Source: Hexactinellida sp. DTS-2022 | Taxonomy: Eukaryota > Porifera > Hexactinellida | Assembly (NCBI GenBank): GCA_028753945.1 | Contig: JAPNXP010000012.1 | Coordinates: 186,001 to 250,000, forward strand | Direction of reading: 5' to 3' | DNA: 64,000 bases | In this document: positions 26,954-36,926 of the stretch, piece after piece | How positions within the stretch are numbered: position 1 is the stretch's first letter | How the letters are laid out: the number at the start of each line of letters is the position of its first letter | Notes under the pieces: model-generated | What the model saw: only the letters and a program-made list of their open reading frames with translations | Database searches by the model: none | Told to the model about the DNA's origin: nothing | Program-made: the position numbers and the translations under genes

Positions 26954-29761
26954 TTACTTATCTCGGTTAGCATCGAAATGTTCCCTGAGCTTTTCTCTCA
27001 CCTCTTCGAACTCCCCTCTGCAGTCCGGGTTCTTGCAGATCATGGCCAGTGCCTGTTCGTACTCCGCATTAGTGAAGTTATACTCCTGCTCAGTAGCGAA
27101 CGTGAGCAAGGCTAGAGGCGTGGAGCGCATCAGCTCGTAGAACTGTCTGGCGTGGTCCAGCTCCGCCTCCCGCGACATGGTGATGTTAGTCAGGTTCTGC
27201 TGCAGCAGGAACACGATAACGGATATCCTGGTTATGCAGGAGGCGTCCACTCTCTGCAGCCGCCTCCCGGTGCTGATCAGCACGGTAGCCATCAGGTGTC
27301 CGATTCCCTCGAAGAGGAAGCGCAGCTTCATGTCGGACAACTGTAGCGCCAGCTGTTCCTCCAGGGAACACAGGTCCCGGTTGAACTCCTTAATCCCGAT
27401 GTCTTCGAAAGCCGCGTCCTCTTCGTTGGCAGTGCCTGCGCGCATTACGGCCGGAGGCAGGTAGTGCATGCAGTGCATTCGCACCTCCAGGTGCAGGGTG
27501 AGGAGAATGTGGTCCGAGAGCTTGGAGAGACAGCCGTTAACCTCGTGCAGCCTACGGAGCTCGCTGGAAGTCTGAATCTGACTTATGTCTGCGAGCAGGG
27601 ACTTCATCTTCATAGAAAACCACTCCATGCTCTCGTGCAGCAGCCCCAGGTTCCTTATGTTAGCCACCGAAGTTATGATAGAGGTCCTCTTCACTTCGGA
27701 GAAACCGATCTGGTCCAGAATAATCCAAGACTCTTGCTCTAGAGTTGTTTGGTCTGCGCTGGAATGGGGATTGGGGACGTTATGCAGAGAAGACCACATG
27801 GGCAGTTTCAGTATGTGGTTCCGAATCTCGTCGTTCTTGACGGCCCAGGTGTGGCTGTATGACACATTGGGTGTGTCTCCATTGCCCCCGTCGCCTGCCA
27901 CGTGAGTCAGGTCTTGGAAGAATTGGTGGGAGGCCTTGGCGTAGGTCGCCAGGGCCTGGTGCGCTATGTCGAGGAGTTCCGGGGTGTAGCTCGGGAGGTC
28001 TGAGATCAGGAATCTCAGCTCGGAGAGCGCGTGCTCTATGCCCACACAGCTCTTCAGCAGCGGCTTGTTGGAGCGCCGCTCCTTGTGCATACCCCCGCTC
28101 TGTTCGTCTTTGACTACGCGCTGCGACTCGCTTGTCAGCGAATCGACCTTCTTCATAATTTCGTTCTGTATTTTAACGAGGAACTCCTGCTCTACGAAAG
28201 TAGACAGGAACTGACTCAGCTCGCTGCTCCGCTCCTGTTTCGTCTCCGCTCGCATTCCCTCCAGCTCGATGTGTCCGCATATCTTCTTCAGCGGCTGGTA
28301 CACTACAGTTATGTTCCGGAACTGAGGCGTGCAGAGGTGCTCCTGGAGATAGGTGGGCTGGTGCCCCATGGTGCTGTCATCCACCATCCCTTCCAGTAAG
28401 GAGGGCATCACTCCTTTGCTCTCGCGCATGTACGACGTAATACTGATGGAATGGGAAGAATGGTCCAGGCGGAACAGGCTTTGTTTCTTCTGTGGCGCCT
28501 CCTTTTTCTTGGTGGCGAAGAAGCTGTTGATGTCCCGAGACTCGACATCGAGAGACGGGAGAGACGAGCTGTCCCGACCCGTGGTGGTGTCAAGGTAGTC
28601 TTGCAGCATCCTCATGATGACGCGCTGTATGTCGTTCCAAACACTCACAATGCTGTACAGATACAGGTTGTCAATGCCAGTTCTCTTCTCAAGATAAGAA
28701 AACCGTTTCAGCACGATCTGGTGTGCCCGGGCAACCGATTTGTACTTCTGGAACGCAGTGTCCAGGAGCATCTTGAGTAGGCTAGGCTGGTTCTGGTCCG
28801 GAGACAGCTCCCCACTCCGCTCCGCCTTCTCCCTAACCTCAGTGCTGCTCCTCTGGATGATGAGCTTCATCTCTCCCAGCATTCGCGTCTTCAGAGCCTC
28901 CAGCGCTGTCGGGATCGCGTCTAGGATGTACAGCGCTTCTACGAGAATGGCTATGTAGTTGGGCAGGTCCGCCTCGGGGTTCGGATTAGCCAAGTCTTCT
29001 GTCGCCTCCCTGCACTCCTCCTCTGCTGATTTTGGAGGCGCGTTGGCAGAGGCCATCTGCTGCTCGAGCGCAATGGCGGTCTGGGACCTGGAGCGAGCGT
29101 GGGTCTTTATGGAATGCTGCCTTAGAGGGGACAGGGCAGAGGGGAGGGTGCTGAACTTGTCCAGCTTCTGGGACTCGTCTTCCGAGAAGGCCTGCGGGGC
29201 CTTGAAGTAGATACAGCCGTGCAACTCGTCGATCAGCTGTAGTTTTAGGTTTTCCTTGCGAACCCCAATTTCGTGTCTGAGCTCTTTCAGAGCCTCCACG
29301 CCGTCCAGCTTCTCTTCCAAGATTACTATGGACTGAACCACACTCTCAGCTGCCGTTTTGAAGTGCTTGCTTCGACAGAGAGAATCTAGTTTGTCCGGGA
29401 CGGCCTTGACATGCTCAACTTCTTCCAGAAGTTCAATAATCTTCTTCTGTTCCATCTGTTCCTTCCACAGTCGCTGGAGGTCATCTCTCTTGCAGCGGAG
29501 AAGTATTTTACAGTCCCTAATGTTGTTTCGCAAGGTCTCTACCTTCACCTGTGAAACTCGAACTTTCTCATCAACACTGTTGAAAGTCTCCAAAACAGAA
29601 CGTAACTTATCAAAGTTTTCCTGCACCCTCGATTGAAGCTCTATGTCGGTCTCCCTCAATTGTCTCTCAAGTTTTACTTTCTCGTCTCTTCTATCTTCAT
29701 CGTCGTTGATTAGGATGAGTCGCCTTATCGCATCCAGCAAAACAGATTGGTGACCAGTCAT
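26954..29761 (-). CDS. EXOC4: Exocyst complex component 4 (SEC8)
   Basis: Single exon of 935 aa (human is 974). The frame is open a little further 5', but only from a non-ATG codon, so the first ATG (MTGHQSVLLDAIRRL) at 29761 is used. The N-terminal coiled coil (about 25-200) shows SEC8 features: ESQxR-like helix, CKILLRCKRDDLQRLWKEQMEQKKIIELLEEVEHVKAVP and LKLQLIDELHGCIYF. It is followed by a disordered linker with SRSQTA, and then a CATCHR-type all-helical rod to the C-terminus (PNYIAILVEALYILDAIPTALEAL, IDNLYLYSIVSVWNDIQRVI and others). The exocyst tethers secretory vesicles to the plasma membrane before SNARE fusion. It is divergent from the P450 gene with 186 bp between starts. A 2.8-kb coding region without introns is striking for this gene. 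Confidence 0.9.
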   Translation of the reverse strand: MTGHQSVLLDAIRRLILINDDEDRRDEKVKLERQLRETDIELQSRVQENFDKLRSVLETFNSVDEKVRVSQVKVETLRNNIRDCKILLRCKRDDLQRLWKEQMEQKKIIELLEEVEHVKAVPDKLDSLCRSKHFKTAAESVVQSIVILEEKLDGVEALKELRHEIGVRKENLKLQLIDELHGCIYFKAPQAFSEDESQKLDKFSTLPSALSPLRQHSIKTHARSRSQTAIALEQQMASANAPPKSAEEECREATEDLANPNPEADLPNYIAILVEALYILDAIPTALEALKTRMLGEMKLIIQRSSTEVREKAERSGELSPDQNQPSLLKMLLDTAFQKYKSVARAHQIVLKRFSYLEKRTGIDNLYLYSIVSVWNDIQRVIMRMLQDYLDTTTGRDSSSLPSLDVESRDINSFFATKKKEAPQKKQSLFRLDHSSHSISITSYMRESKGVMPSLLEGMVDDSTMGHQPTYLQEHLCTPQFRNITVVYQPLKKICGHIELEGMRAETKQERSSELSQFLSTFVEQEFLVKIQNEIMKKVDSLTSESQRVVKDEQSGGMHKERRSNKPLLKSCVGIEHALSELRFLISDLPSYTPELLDIAHQALATYAKASHQFFQDLTHVAGDGGNGDTPNVSYSHTWAVKNDEIRNHILKLPMWSSLHNVPNPHSSADQTTLEQESWIILDQIGFSEVKRTSIITSVANIRNLGLLHESMEWFSMKMKSLLADISQIQTSSELRRLHEVNGCLSKLSDHILLTLHLEVRMHCMHYLPPAVMRAGTANEEDAAFEDIGIKEFNRDLCSLEEQLALQLSDMKLRFLFEGIGHLMATVLISTGRRLQRVDASCITRISVIVFLLQQNLTNITMSREAELDHARQFYELMRSTPLALLTFATEQEYNFTNAEYEQALAMICKNPDCRGEFEEVREKLREHFDANRDK

Positions 29762-29947
29762 CGCTATTACTAATATTGATTGTATTTCTGTCTGCAAATG
29801 AGTCTAGTATTTTCGAGATTTGTAATCACTTCTAAACATAGGACACTAATTAAAATTTATTTATATCTTGCAACTATAATATTCTAACTAAACTTTCAGC
29901 ATAGATTTATACTAGTATTCTAATAATTTCAAAGTATTTTATCCAAA

Positions 29948-31483
29948 ATGGACTTCGACTATGTGTCTAATCAGACTTTCCAAATTGGAATTACTGTCGT
30001 GTTATTGTGTCTAATTGCGATATGCGTTGCATGCTTCCCCCGTATTTACTCACACTGGAAATTCTTAAAGATTATTCACAAGATACCTGGCCCCACCCTG
30101 CACCCGCTATGGGGATCTTTCGATAGATACGGGCCTAAAGAAGCAGGAATCAGGAATATGGACAACTATGTATTGGAAAACCCAGATAAGAAAATATTAT
30201 TACTGCGTATTGGTCCGTTTACTAACTTTATTTTTTTCCAATATCCGGAGGAGATAGGCGAACTGCTGTGCATGAAGCCGACAGAGCTACCAAAGGACGA
30301 TTATATGTATGGCTTTGTTAAACCTTTTCTAGGGGAGGGGCTGCTGATTTCGAATTTTGATAAGTGGCTAACTCGGAGAAGAATGCTCACGTCTGGTTTT
30401 CATTACGGCATTCTAAAACCGTATGTTTCTGTATACAACAATATTGTCGAAGTCTTCTTACGAAAATGTAAATTGAAAATAGATAAGGGTAATGACGTAA
30501 TACCCATATTCGAGAATGTGACTCTCCTGACCCTGGATGTCATGCTACAGTGCGTCTGCTCCTTTGAGAGCGGGTGCCAGATCGAGGGCAGGGATGATGA
30601 GTACGTATCTGCGGTCAAATCCAATACAGAATTGTTATTCAAACAGGTGACATTCCTACCCTACGCAATCAAACCCATTTTTTATCTTTCTCCACACGGC
30701 GCTGCTTGGAGAAAAAATTGCAAAATAGCGAAAGAAAGTTCTTTGCAAGTTGTGGAATCTCGGAGAAGATTTCTAATTGAATGCCCAAAGGTCCTCGAAA
30801 ATAAGCCTTACAAGGATTTTATTGACATTCTCCTAACGTCTAGGGACACTTCAGGCAAGGAGTTGACGGATGAGGGGATCGTGGAGGAAATGACTACCTT
30901 TCTTTTCCGAGGTCATGATACAACAGCATCAGCCATTTCTTGGACGCTACACCTGTTAGGGTTACACCCCGAATACCAGACTATGTGTAGGGAAGAAGTG
31001 AGGTCCGTCCTCAAAAACCGCGAGTCTGACAGGATTATATACGAAGATCTGTCAAAGCTGAGCTTCCTATCAATGTGCATCAAAGAATCGATGAGAATCT
31101 ACATGCCTGTTAACAGCATCTTCAGGAGACCAACAGAAGATATACACATTAACGGATATCTCATACCAAAGGGGACTAGCTTAATTCTTTCACTTGGAGG
31201 TCTCCACCGGAATCCTCATGTATGGAAAAACCCGTATGAATTCAATCCTCTGCGTTTCGACTGTGAGTTACCAGGGGGACATCCGTTTGCTTTTATTCCA
31301 TTCTCAGCAGGGCATAGGAACTGTATTGGACAGAAATTCGCCATGAACGAACAGTTGGTAGTTCTAAGCAGGATTCTAGATACGTTCGAGTTAGAATCGT
31401 TGTCGACAGAGGTTAAAAGGATCGCAGTGATTGTTACCAAACCGGAGGAAGACTTGAAAATCCGATTTAAAGTATTGAAGTAA
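29948..31483 (+). CDS. Cytochrome P450, CYP4-like
   Basis: Single exon of 511 aa, normal P450 length. Residues 13-33 form an N-terminal membrane anchor, followed by the proline hinge KIPGPTLHPLWG. The I-helix has FLFRGHDTTASAISW (G322-H-D-T-T), with GHDTT in place of the commonest AGGDTT and typical of CYP4-clan enzymes. The K-helix ExxR is ESMR (about 380-383) followed by YMPVNSIFRRPTED. The heme loop is FSAGHRNCIGQKFA with Cys 459 as thiolate ligand. All catalytic landmarks are present, so the enzyme is predicted active in the ER as a monooxygenase. CYP4 members often omega-hydroxylate fatty acids, but the substrate cannot be inferred. It is divergent from EXOC4. Confidence 0.92.
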   Translation: MDFDYVSNQTFQIGITVVLLCLIAICVACFPRIYSHWKFLKIIHKIPGPTLHPLWGSFDRYGPKEAGIRNMDNYVLENPDKKILLLRIGPFTNFIFFQYPEEIGELLCMKPTELPKDDYMYGFVKPFLGEGLLISNFDKWLTRRRMLTSGFHYGILKPYVSVYNNIVEVFLRKCKLKIDKGNDVIPIFENVTLLTLDVMLQCVCSFESGCQIEGRDDEYVSAVKSNTELLFKQVTFLPYAIKPIFYLSPHGAAWRKNCKIAKESSLQVVESRRRFLIECPKVLENKPYKDFIDILLTSRDTSGKELTDEGIVEEMTTFLFRGHDTTASAISWTLHLLGLHPEYQTMCREEVRSVLKNRESDRIIYEDLSKLSFLSMCIKESMRIYMPVNSIFRRPTEDIHINGYLIPKGTSLILSLGGLHRNPHVWKNPYEFNPLRFDCELPGGHPFAFIPFSAGHRNCIGQKFAMNEQLVVLSRILDTFELESLSTEVKRIAVIVTKPEEDLKIRFKVLK

Positions 31484-31889
31484 CTGCGAAGAATTTTTTA
31501 TGTTTATTTGTATTTATTTATTTAGAAGTTTTACAGTTACAACTTACAATATATGTTTCTAGAACCTTTCCAATTCCAACCTCCAGGTAACGTAGGCTGG
31601 AATGTAAACACAGTAAGGACAGTTTTGAATATAAAAATTGGACACTTTGTAGTGGTGCCTTGCCTATTACGACTCATTAGTTCCAATACGTAGACAATTT
31701 ACCGTACTGACCCGCCCTATGTAGGCACGAGTTGAGTGTAATATGAGCCTGTGTTCTGTAGACTGCTCATATCTGAATCGGCATTAGACATTGCAAAGTA
31801 AATGTATCTCCTAAACTTACAGGCTTAGGCCTAGAAAGTATAAATATGTAATTTGCATTAATTAATAACACAAATCTTTCTTTCTAATA
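31484..31889. other. Spacer between the P450 and the four-helix membrane protein gene
   Basis: 406 bp. ATATGAGC (about 31741-31748) and GCTCATAT (about 31765-31772) form an 8-bp perfect inverted repeat with a 16-nt loop. No gene or recognisable RNA is seen. Confidence 0.4.
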
Positions 31890-32522
31890 ATGGGACACAC
31901 GCCGATACAGCGATACCGCTTCTTCTCCATTTGCTGGAACATTATTTACATATTCTACGCTATTGTACACATCCCAATAATAGCTCTGTTGCTACACTTC
32001 GCGCCATCTGTGAATTTGAGCACACAACTACTCGCGAAAAATCCAATATTCATCGCGTTTCCGCTTACCAATGTTGCTATTATCCTTGGACTCTGTGCGT
32101 TCGGTATTATCGGGCTGCTCCTGTCCACTAAAATAAAGTGTGGCAGGTACAGGGTTGCATCTATGATTATATTGGGATTACACGCCACATTCAATCTGCT
32201 GCTCATGCTAATCCGTGTTGCTATCGTCGTGTTCTGCATTCGCACTTTGAACCTAATCTCATACAACTTGCAAACAGCGCGAATAACCACAACACCCATC
32301 CCGACAACAACCGCAAAGCCGACAACTTTCCCAGACTCTCAATACTGCGCTCTTGTATCGATAGTAATCGTGCTTTTCCTTATGATCCTGTCTGCCATGA
32401 CTGAGCTGATACAAGCCGTATTCTCGTCCCTTGTGCTGCACCAGGTGCGTCTGGAGGACAAGAAGCAGAGAGAGCTGGCAGCCGGAGGCCAGTACCTGAA
32501 GATGGACTCTACTGTCTTATAA
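31890..32522 (+). CDS. Orphan four-helix membrane protein
   Basis: Single exon of 210 aa that I do not recognise. Four hydrophobic segments are evident at about residues 11-37, 54-79, 88-117 and 152-182. A Thr/Pro-rich loop (about 130-147, TTTPIPTTTAKPTT), likely O-glycosylated, sits between helices 3 and 4. A short basic Lys/Glu tail follows and ends MDSTVL. The plan recalls tetraspan families (tetraspanin, claudin, CD20-like), but the large second loop lacks the CCG motif of tetraspanins, so none is assigned. The GC-rich codon use matches neighbouring genes and supports a real gene. It lies 272 bp before RRN3 on the same strand. Confidence 0.75.
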   Translation: MGHTPIQRYRFFSICWNIIYIFYAIVHIPIIALLLHFAPSVNLSTQLLAKNPIFIAFPLTNVAIILGLCAFGIIGLLLSTKIKCGRYRVASMIILGLHATFNLLLMLIRVAIVVFCIRTLNLISYNLQTARITTTPIPTTTAKPTTFPDSQYCALVSIVIVLFLMILSAMTELIQAVFSSLVLHQVRLEDKKQRELAAGGQYLKMDSTVL

Positions 32523-32794
32523 GCTAGCTCGTCAGTTTGTGTTTTAGATTAGTTACTTTCAGTCTGTATAGCTGTAGATACTGTGTGAAATTTGGGTGTA
32601 ATATTAATTAATTTTGTTAAGATAATTGATTAATTAAAAAGTTATTGTTTTATCTTACCTGCCTATCGGACGACGCAGTTAAACATTTAAAATATCAATA
32701 ACTGAAATATGAACAACAATTAGCGTTATTTGATGCAACTTTACTGATCCTCTAAGAGGGTCAAATATTCTCATAATTCACATGGTATTAACAA

Positions 32795-34411
32795 GTGATG
32801 GAACAAAACGAATTATCCCAAGATCGCCCTGAAGATATACAATTTTCCCAGGCCCTTACAAACAAGGCCTCGGGCCGTAGAAAGCTCTACGAGCAACTGG
32901 TCGCAGTCATCTCCAGCTCTAAAACGAACCGAGATAAGTTCGGTTCATTCATTTCCACAGCCCTGGAGCAGGTGTCCCTACTCACGCCCCAATCCACCGC
33001 TCTCATACAGGCGCTGTTAGACCTGCCGTGGGGGGAGAAGTGCGACGAGACTAGCGAGAGGTTCATAGAGTTCATCGCACAGCTGATTACACACCAGATA
33101 CACTCTATACGCATATGCATCGTTATGGTAATTAGAATGTTTACATATTTTGAAGCCGACCCATCTCCCTCTCTCAAGAGCATTCGCGAAAATTCATACA
33201 CCGCGCTGGATACGATATTCACACTGGTACCAACAAGTCCCTGTCTCTTCGTAGAGGTGTTAGAATCCGAGTACCCCTACAAAGCTAAGTCTGCCTACAT
33301 GCACGAATCCCTAGTCCGTAGCCTGCTACACGTGGCCAACACGTACCCCCCGCTCGAGCAAGAGATAGTACAGATAGTCACCAACAGCCTGGTTAAAATG
33401 GACGCCGAGATTCCCCGCAAGGAGCTGGAGGAGATCTCACAGGATTTAGACTCACTGCACGATTGCGTAGACCTGGATCCAGTGCTGCACAAGACGCACC
33501 AGTACGCTATCAAGGTGGATCAGCTGACTGCCCTCATCATCAACAACATCAAGGGGAGCGTGTTCCGACAGAGACAGGGAGGGGCGGTTAAACTCGCCAA
33601 GTCGCGGGTCAGGAGAATATTCCCGACTTATCTGTCAGCTTTCACACACGCGATCCTGCCGACTCACGGCGCCTCCCACATCCAGTCTATAATTCTCTAC
33701 CTGTCCAGTCTGGACCTGGATCTGAGCATATCGCTCATAGACTCTCTCTGGACTCACGTGACCAGTCTAGAGTCACCCACTGTCGTGCGAGAGTCCGCCT
33801 GCTGCTACATGGCCAGCTACATCGCACGCGCGAAATTCCTCACCTCTCAGATTATAATGGACACGATGCGCACAATGTCTGCGTGGCTACACAAGTACAT
33901 CGAGAGAACAGCTGTTCTCTCCTCCTGTCCTGACGTCATGGCTCACGGGACATTCTACTCCCTGGCGCAGGCTCTCCTCTACATATTCGTATTCAGACAC
34001 AAACTATTGTTCGGCCTCCCTGAGGGAATTGAGTTCCTGAACTCTCTCACTCTTCAGAATATTATTTTCTCGAAACTGAACCCCCTCAAGGTGTGCCTGT
34101 CTACGATTACAGATATGTTCGCTGGCATCTGCAAGCACTACCAGCTCCTGTTCTGCTACACCCTCATAGAGCAGAACAAGCGGCTCTACCTCCCTCAAAC
34201 CCTCAGCGCTCTCGCGGAAGCTAACGACAACTACCTTCTCTCCTTCTTCCCGTTCGATCCCTTCCTCCTGCCCGCGATATCCGCCCTGGCTAACCCTCTG
34301 CTATTCCCCTGGACAGCCGTGGAGCCCGACTACATACGGGCCGAGGCGCTAACTGCAAGAGCCGAGGAGTCCGTTATGGAACTGGGGCTGGACACCATGG
34401 ATAATATCTAA
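32795..34411 (+). CDS. RRN3: RNA polymerase I transcription initiation factor RRN3 (TIF-IA)
   Basis: Single exon of 538 aa (human is 651; the difference is at the N-terminus and the acidic insert and tail). The all-helical HEAT-repeat protein contains family blocks VLESEYPYKAKSAYMHESLVRSLLHVANTYP, LPTHGASHIQSIILYLSSLDLDLS and ESACCYMASYIARAKFL. It also has AWLHKYIE, DVMAHGTFYSLAQALLYIFVFRHKLL and LNPLKVCLSTITDMFAGICKHYQLLFCYTLIEQN, then FFPFDPFLLP near the C-terminus. RRN3 bridges RNA polymerase I and the promoter-bound core factor and is a growth-regulated switch of rRNA synthesis in the nucleolus. The regulatory acidic insert of the human protein is much shorter here. Confidence 0.92.
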   Translation: MMEQNELSQDRPEDIQFSQALTNKASGRRKLYEQLVAVISSSKTNRDKFGSFISTALEQVSLLTPQSTALIQALLDLPWGEKCDETSERFIEFIAQLITHQIHSIRICIVMVIRMFTYFEADPSPSLKSIRENSYTALDTIFTLVPTSPCLFVEVLESEYPYKAKSAYMHESLVRSLLHVANTYPPLEQEIVQIVTNSLVKMDAEIPRKELEEISQDLDSLHDCVDLDPVLHKTHQYAIKVDQLTALIINNIKGSVFRQRQGGAVKLAKSRVRRIFPTYLSAFTHAILPTHGASHIQSIILYLSSLDLDLSISLIDSLWTHVTSLESPTVVRESACCYMASYIARAKFLTSQIIMDTMRTMSAWLHKYIERTAVLSSCPDVMAHGTFYSLAQALLYIFVFRHKLLFGLPEGIEFLNSLTLQNIIFSKLNPLKVCLSTITDMFAGICKHYQLLFCYTLIEQNKRLYLPQTLSALAEANDNYLLSFFPFDPFLLPAISALANPLLFPWTAVEPDYIRAEALTARAEESVMELGLDTMDNI

Positions 34412-34829
34412 CTCGTTATAAACTTGTTAGGTATTAGAAAAATGCAACTTGATAGTTTGTAACAGCGAGGTATTCTATAGTGGAGGATGAGGGAGGCTCA
34501 GATGACTGATGGAATTTCTGGATTTAACTTAGTAGTCCCAGTGTCAGATATAGGAAATTAGTATGTATTCTTATCCACATTGAGTTAGGTAAATATCTGT
34601 TTTTGATTTGAGTTTGTTTCTTCCTAATATAAATAACACCCTATCGAGCATATAATGACATAATTAGTATTTATTGAATCATGAAGTGATCGTTTGATTT
34701 TGGTGTTGTTTACATTTATAACTGAAATTGACAGACCAATGTGGTAATAGGTGCTAGTTTAGTATAAATAGATACTACTATGATATCATTTATAATTCAG
34801 AATCTGGCTAGTGTATTAGGAGTGCTCTC
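34412..34829. other. Spacer between RRN3 and the disordered orphan gene
   Basis: AT-rich 418 bp with a TATAAATAG motif at about 34763-34771, roughly 65 bp before the next ATG, a plausible TATA box for the 34830 gene. Nothing else is seen. Confidence 0.4.
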
Positions 34830-36365
34830 ATGAATTCAAATGGAGATGTGGTGAAAAGTGAGAAAACGAAAATAACAATTCGTCTGCGTCGTAAAGATAA
34901 CAACGACTCTGAATCGAATAACATTTCTATCCCAGTTAGCAAGACTTCATTCAACATGCACAAACAAGTTTCTTTGGATCCTAAAAACAGGTGCAGCACT
35001 ATCGACGCTCGCAACAGTTCTCCTCTCGGGCACTTCAACAAACGCTGGATGAACCAATCTCAGTCCCTGCCCACCTCTCCGAGCCACAAGTCCCACTTGC
35101 TTATCTCCCCCATAGACCCATCTGCCGCGAGCTGGAAAGAGTTCAGAAAATCGCCTGTCTGGAAGAAGGAGTCGCTACATGACTCTCTTCTAAGCGAGAG
35201 CGATTCTTCCAGCATTGCTAGCACCGACTCGGCCTTTGAGGAGGGAGGCTCCTCCAATAGCGGCAAGCCCTGGCGCCCGGGCATCAACTACAGGCCCGCG
35301 CGGCCGCTCTACTCGATGCCGGGACTCGGGAACCAACTGCGGAACCGCAGTTCTTCCGCGGACAGCCAGAGCAGCGGGGAGAGCACCACTCCCACCCCCG
35401 GCTCGCCCAAGCTGGAGTGGAAGAACATTCTAGAAGCGCAGCAGAACTCGGCGCACAGGTCTAACCACACTCGCAGATCCACGGAGCCCGCGTCGCAGGT
35501 GGAGCTGAATATCTCGAATAAGGAATTCAGCGAGCAAGAGAGGCACATCCTGGAGGGATTCTTTCCCATCTCGAGCAAGGCGAGCGGGCCGAAGAGACAG
35601 AACTTTATAAATTCCGCAGTGTTCAAGGAGAATAGAGTAAGCAGTGAGAATGACAGTCTGGCCATTGAACAGTCCATAAAGCCACTCAATATCAAGCCTA
35701 TGACACCCAAAAGGGAGCGTACCATCGAAGATAGAAATTTCAAACAAAGAATTCGTGTATTTCCTGAGAACTCACCTTTTGAAATCATGAGCAGTTCTAA
35801 CCCGAGAGTCTCATCGCTTGTCAAACATTTTGATAAACCTTCCTCCGATGGTTCACCAACATCAGACCGCCCCGCTTCCGCTGATAAAGTTACACCCAAC
35901 CAATCTCAAACCCTACCGCATTCTCAAACCTTACCGCGGTCATTCCTGACGATAATCAGCCAAGAGAAGATTCCTGTCAGCTCCACGAGTGACGACTTGA
36001 GTGCGTCAACAGAGCTAGTGAGGAGCAAGCCTTACGAAACTAACTTATTCCATTGCCCCACCAGGCGACAGGAGTTCCTCGACAGTTACCTAGAGCGAAT
36101 ACAGAAGAATAAGAGCAGCTCTGGTCTGCTAGAGACTGCTGCCTTGCTTTCTCCGGTCGGGACGCCCGAATTGAAGCGAGCTTCTTTCTACAAGCAATCG
36201 AGTGAGATGCAAAATCTGTACCAGATGAGACCCATGTCAGCTTCGGTGTTACTCACCAAACAAGACACATTCACGAACGACCCTTACAAGAGGAAAAGTT
36301 TCTTGGATAAATATCTCTCTCGGCAGGGACATACCAATCTTATCAACAAGAAAAATACAGCTTAA
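34830..36365 (+). CDS. Orphan serine-rich, largely disordered protein with repeated FLDxYLxR motif
   Basis: Single exon of 511 aa that I do not recognise. It is Ser/Pro/Asn/Lys-rich throughout, without signal peptide, membrane helix or long coiled coil. A basic N-terminus (TKITIRLRRKD) is followed by a Ser-rich region with acidic stretches. Near the C-terminus the motif RRQEFLDSYLERIQ (about 411-424) recurs as KRKSFLDKYLSRQG (about 488-501), each preceded by a PY-containing segment. This suggests two copies of a short helical docking motif. Many S/T-P sites (TPTPGSP, LSPVGTPE) suggest regulation by proline-directed kinases. Such proteins often act as cytoskeletal or signalling scaffolds, but this is inference only. 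The moderately GC-rich codon use supports a real gene. Confidence 0.72.
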   Translation: MNSNGDVVKSEKTKITIRLRRKDNNDSESNNISIPVSKTSFNMHKQVSLDPKNRCSTIDARNSSPLGHFNKRWMNQSQSLPTSPSHKSHLLISPIDPSAASWKEFRKSPVWKKESLHDSLLSESDSSSIASTDSAFEEGGSSNSGKPWRPGINYRPARPLYSMPGLGNQLRNRSSSADSQSSGESTTPTPGSPKLEWKNILEAQQNSAHRSNHTRRSTEPASQVELNISNKEFSEQERHILEGFFPISSKASGPKRQNFINSAVFKENRVSSENDSLAIEQSIKPLNIKPMTPKRERTIEDRNFKQRIRVFPENSPFEIMSSSNPRVSSLVKHFDKPSSDGSPTSDRPASADKVTPNQSQTLPHSQTLPRSFLTIISQEKIPVSSTSDDLSASTELVRSKPYETNLFHCPTRRQEFLDSYLERIQKNKSSSGLLETAALLSPVGTPELKRASFYKQSSEMQNLYQMRPMSASVLLTKQDTFTNDPYKRKSFLDKYLSRQGHTNLINKKNTA

Positions 36366-36786
36366 AATTCCTTTCAATATCCATGGTAAACTTCTTATGT
36401 TTTTGGGTTTAAAGATGGACCCTTTCCTATGTAGTTACTTCAAATTTGTACCCAAACTTTATGTTTTTCACACATTTTTAACTCGTTTGTATCATAAATA
36501 TTTTGTTTGTTGTCATGTGATCTTGTTTTATACATAACACATCGATTGTATTACTCTGAATTAAATACATTAAGACTTCAGTTGTATCCGATGACAAAAT
36601 GCAATACTATCAGCTGTTTTCAACCCTTCTACATATAAATGTTGTAACAGATCGAGTCACACTATTATGCATTATACGTATCTTACAATCTCCCTTGCTG
36701 CCAAGTATAATGACAATGGCATCAAGTTCTTATCAATAAATATTTTGACTCTAATTAGCCATCATATCAAGATAGACTCAGTATTT

Positions 36787-36815
36787 AGGATATTAGTCAG
36801 TCAGACTAATATCCT
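36787..36815. repeat. Perfect 12-bp inverted repeat in the spacer before the Ras-family gene
   Basis: AGGATATTAGTC at 36787-36798 and its exact complement at 36804-36815 flank a 5-nt loop, giving a small stable hairpin. It lies in the 561-bp AT-rich spacer 36366-36926, about 110 bp upstream of the Ras-family ATG. No coding or RNA gene is otherwise seen in that spacer. It is too short to call a miRNA precursor. Confidence 0.7.
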
Positions 36816-36926
36816 AACTGTAATTACTCGCATTCCTTAACACACTACACGTTAATAGGCAAACAGCTTTTCCTCCCATATATATATACTAATTATTAGT
36901 AAATAATCAATTACAGAAGTATCGAA

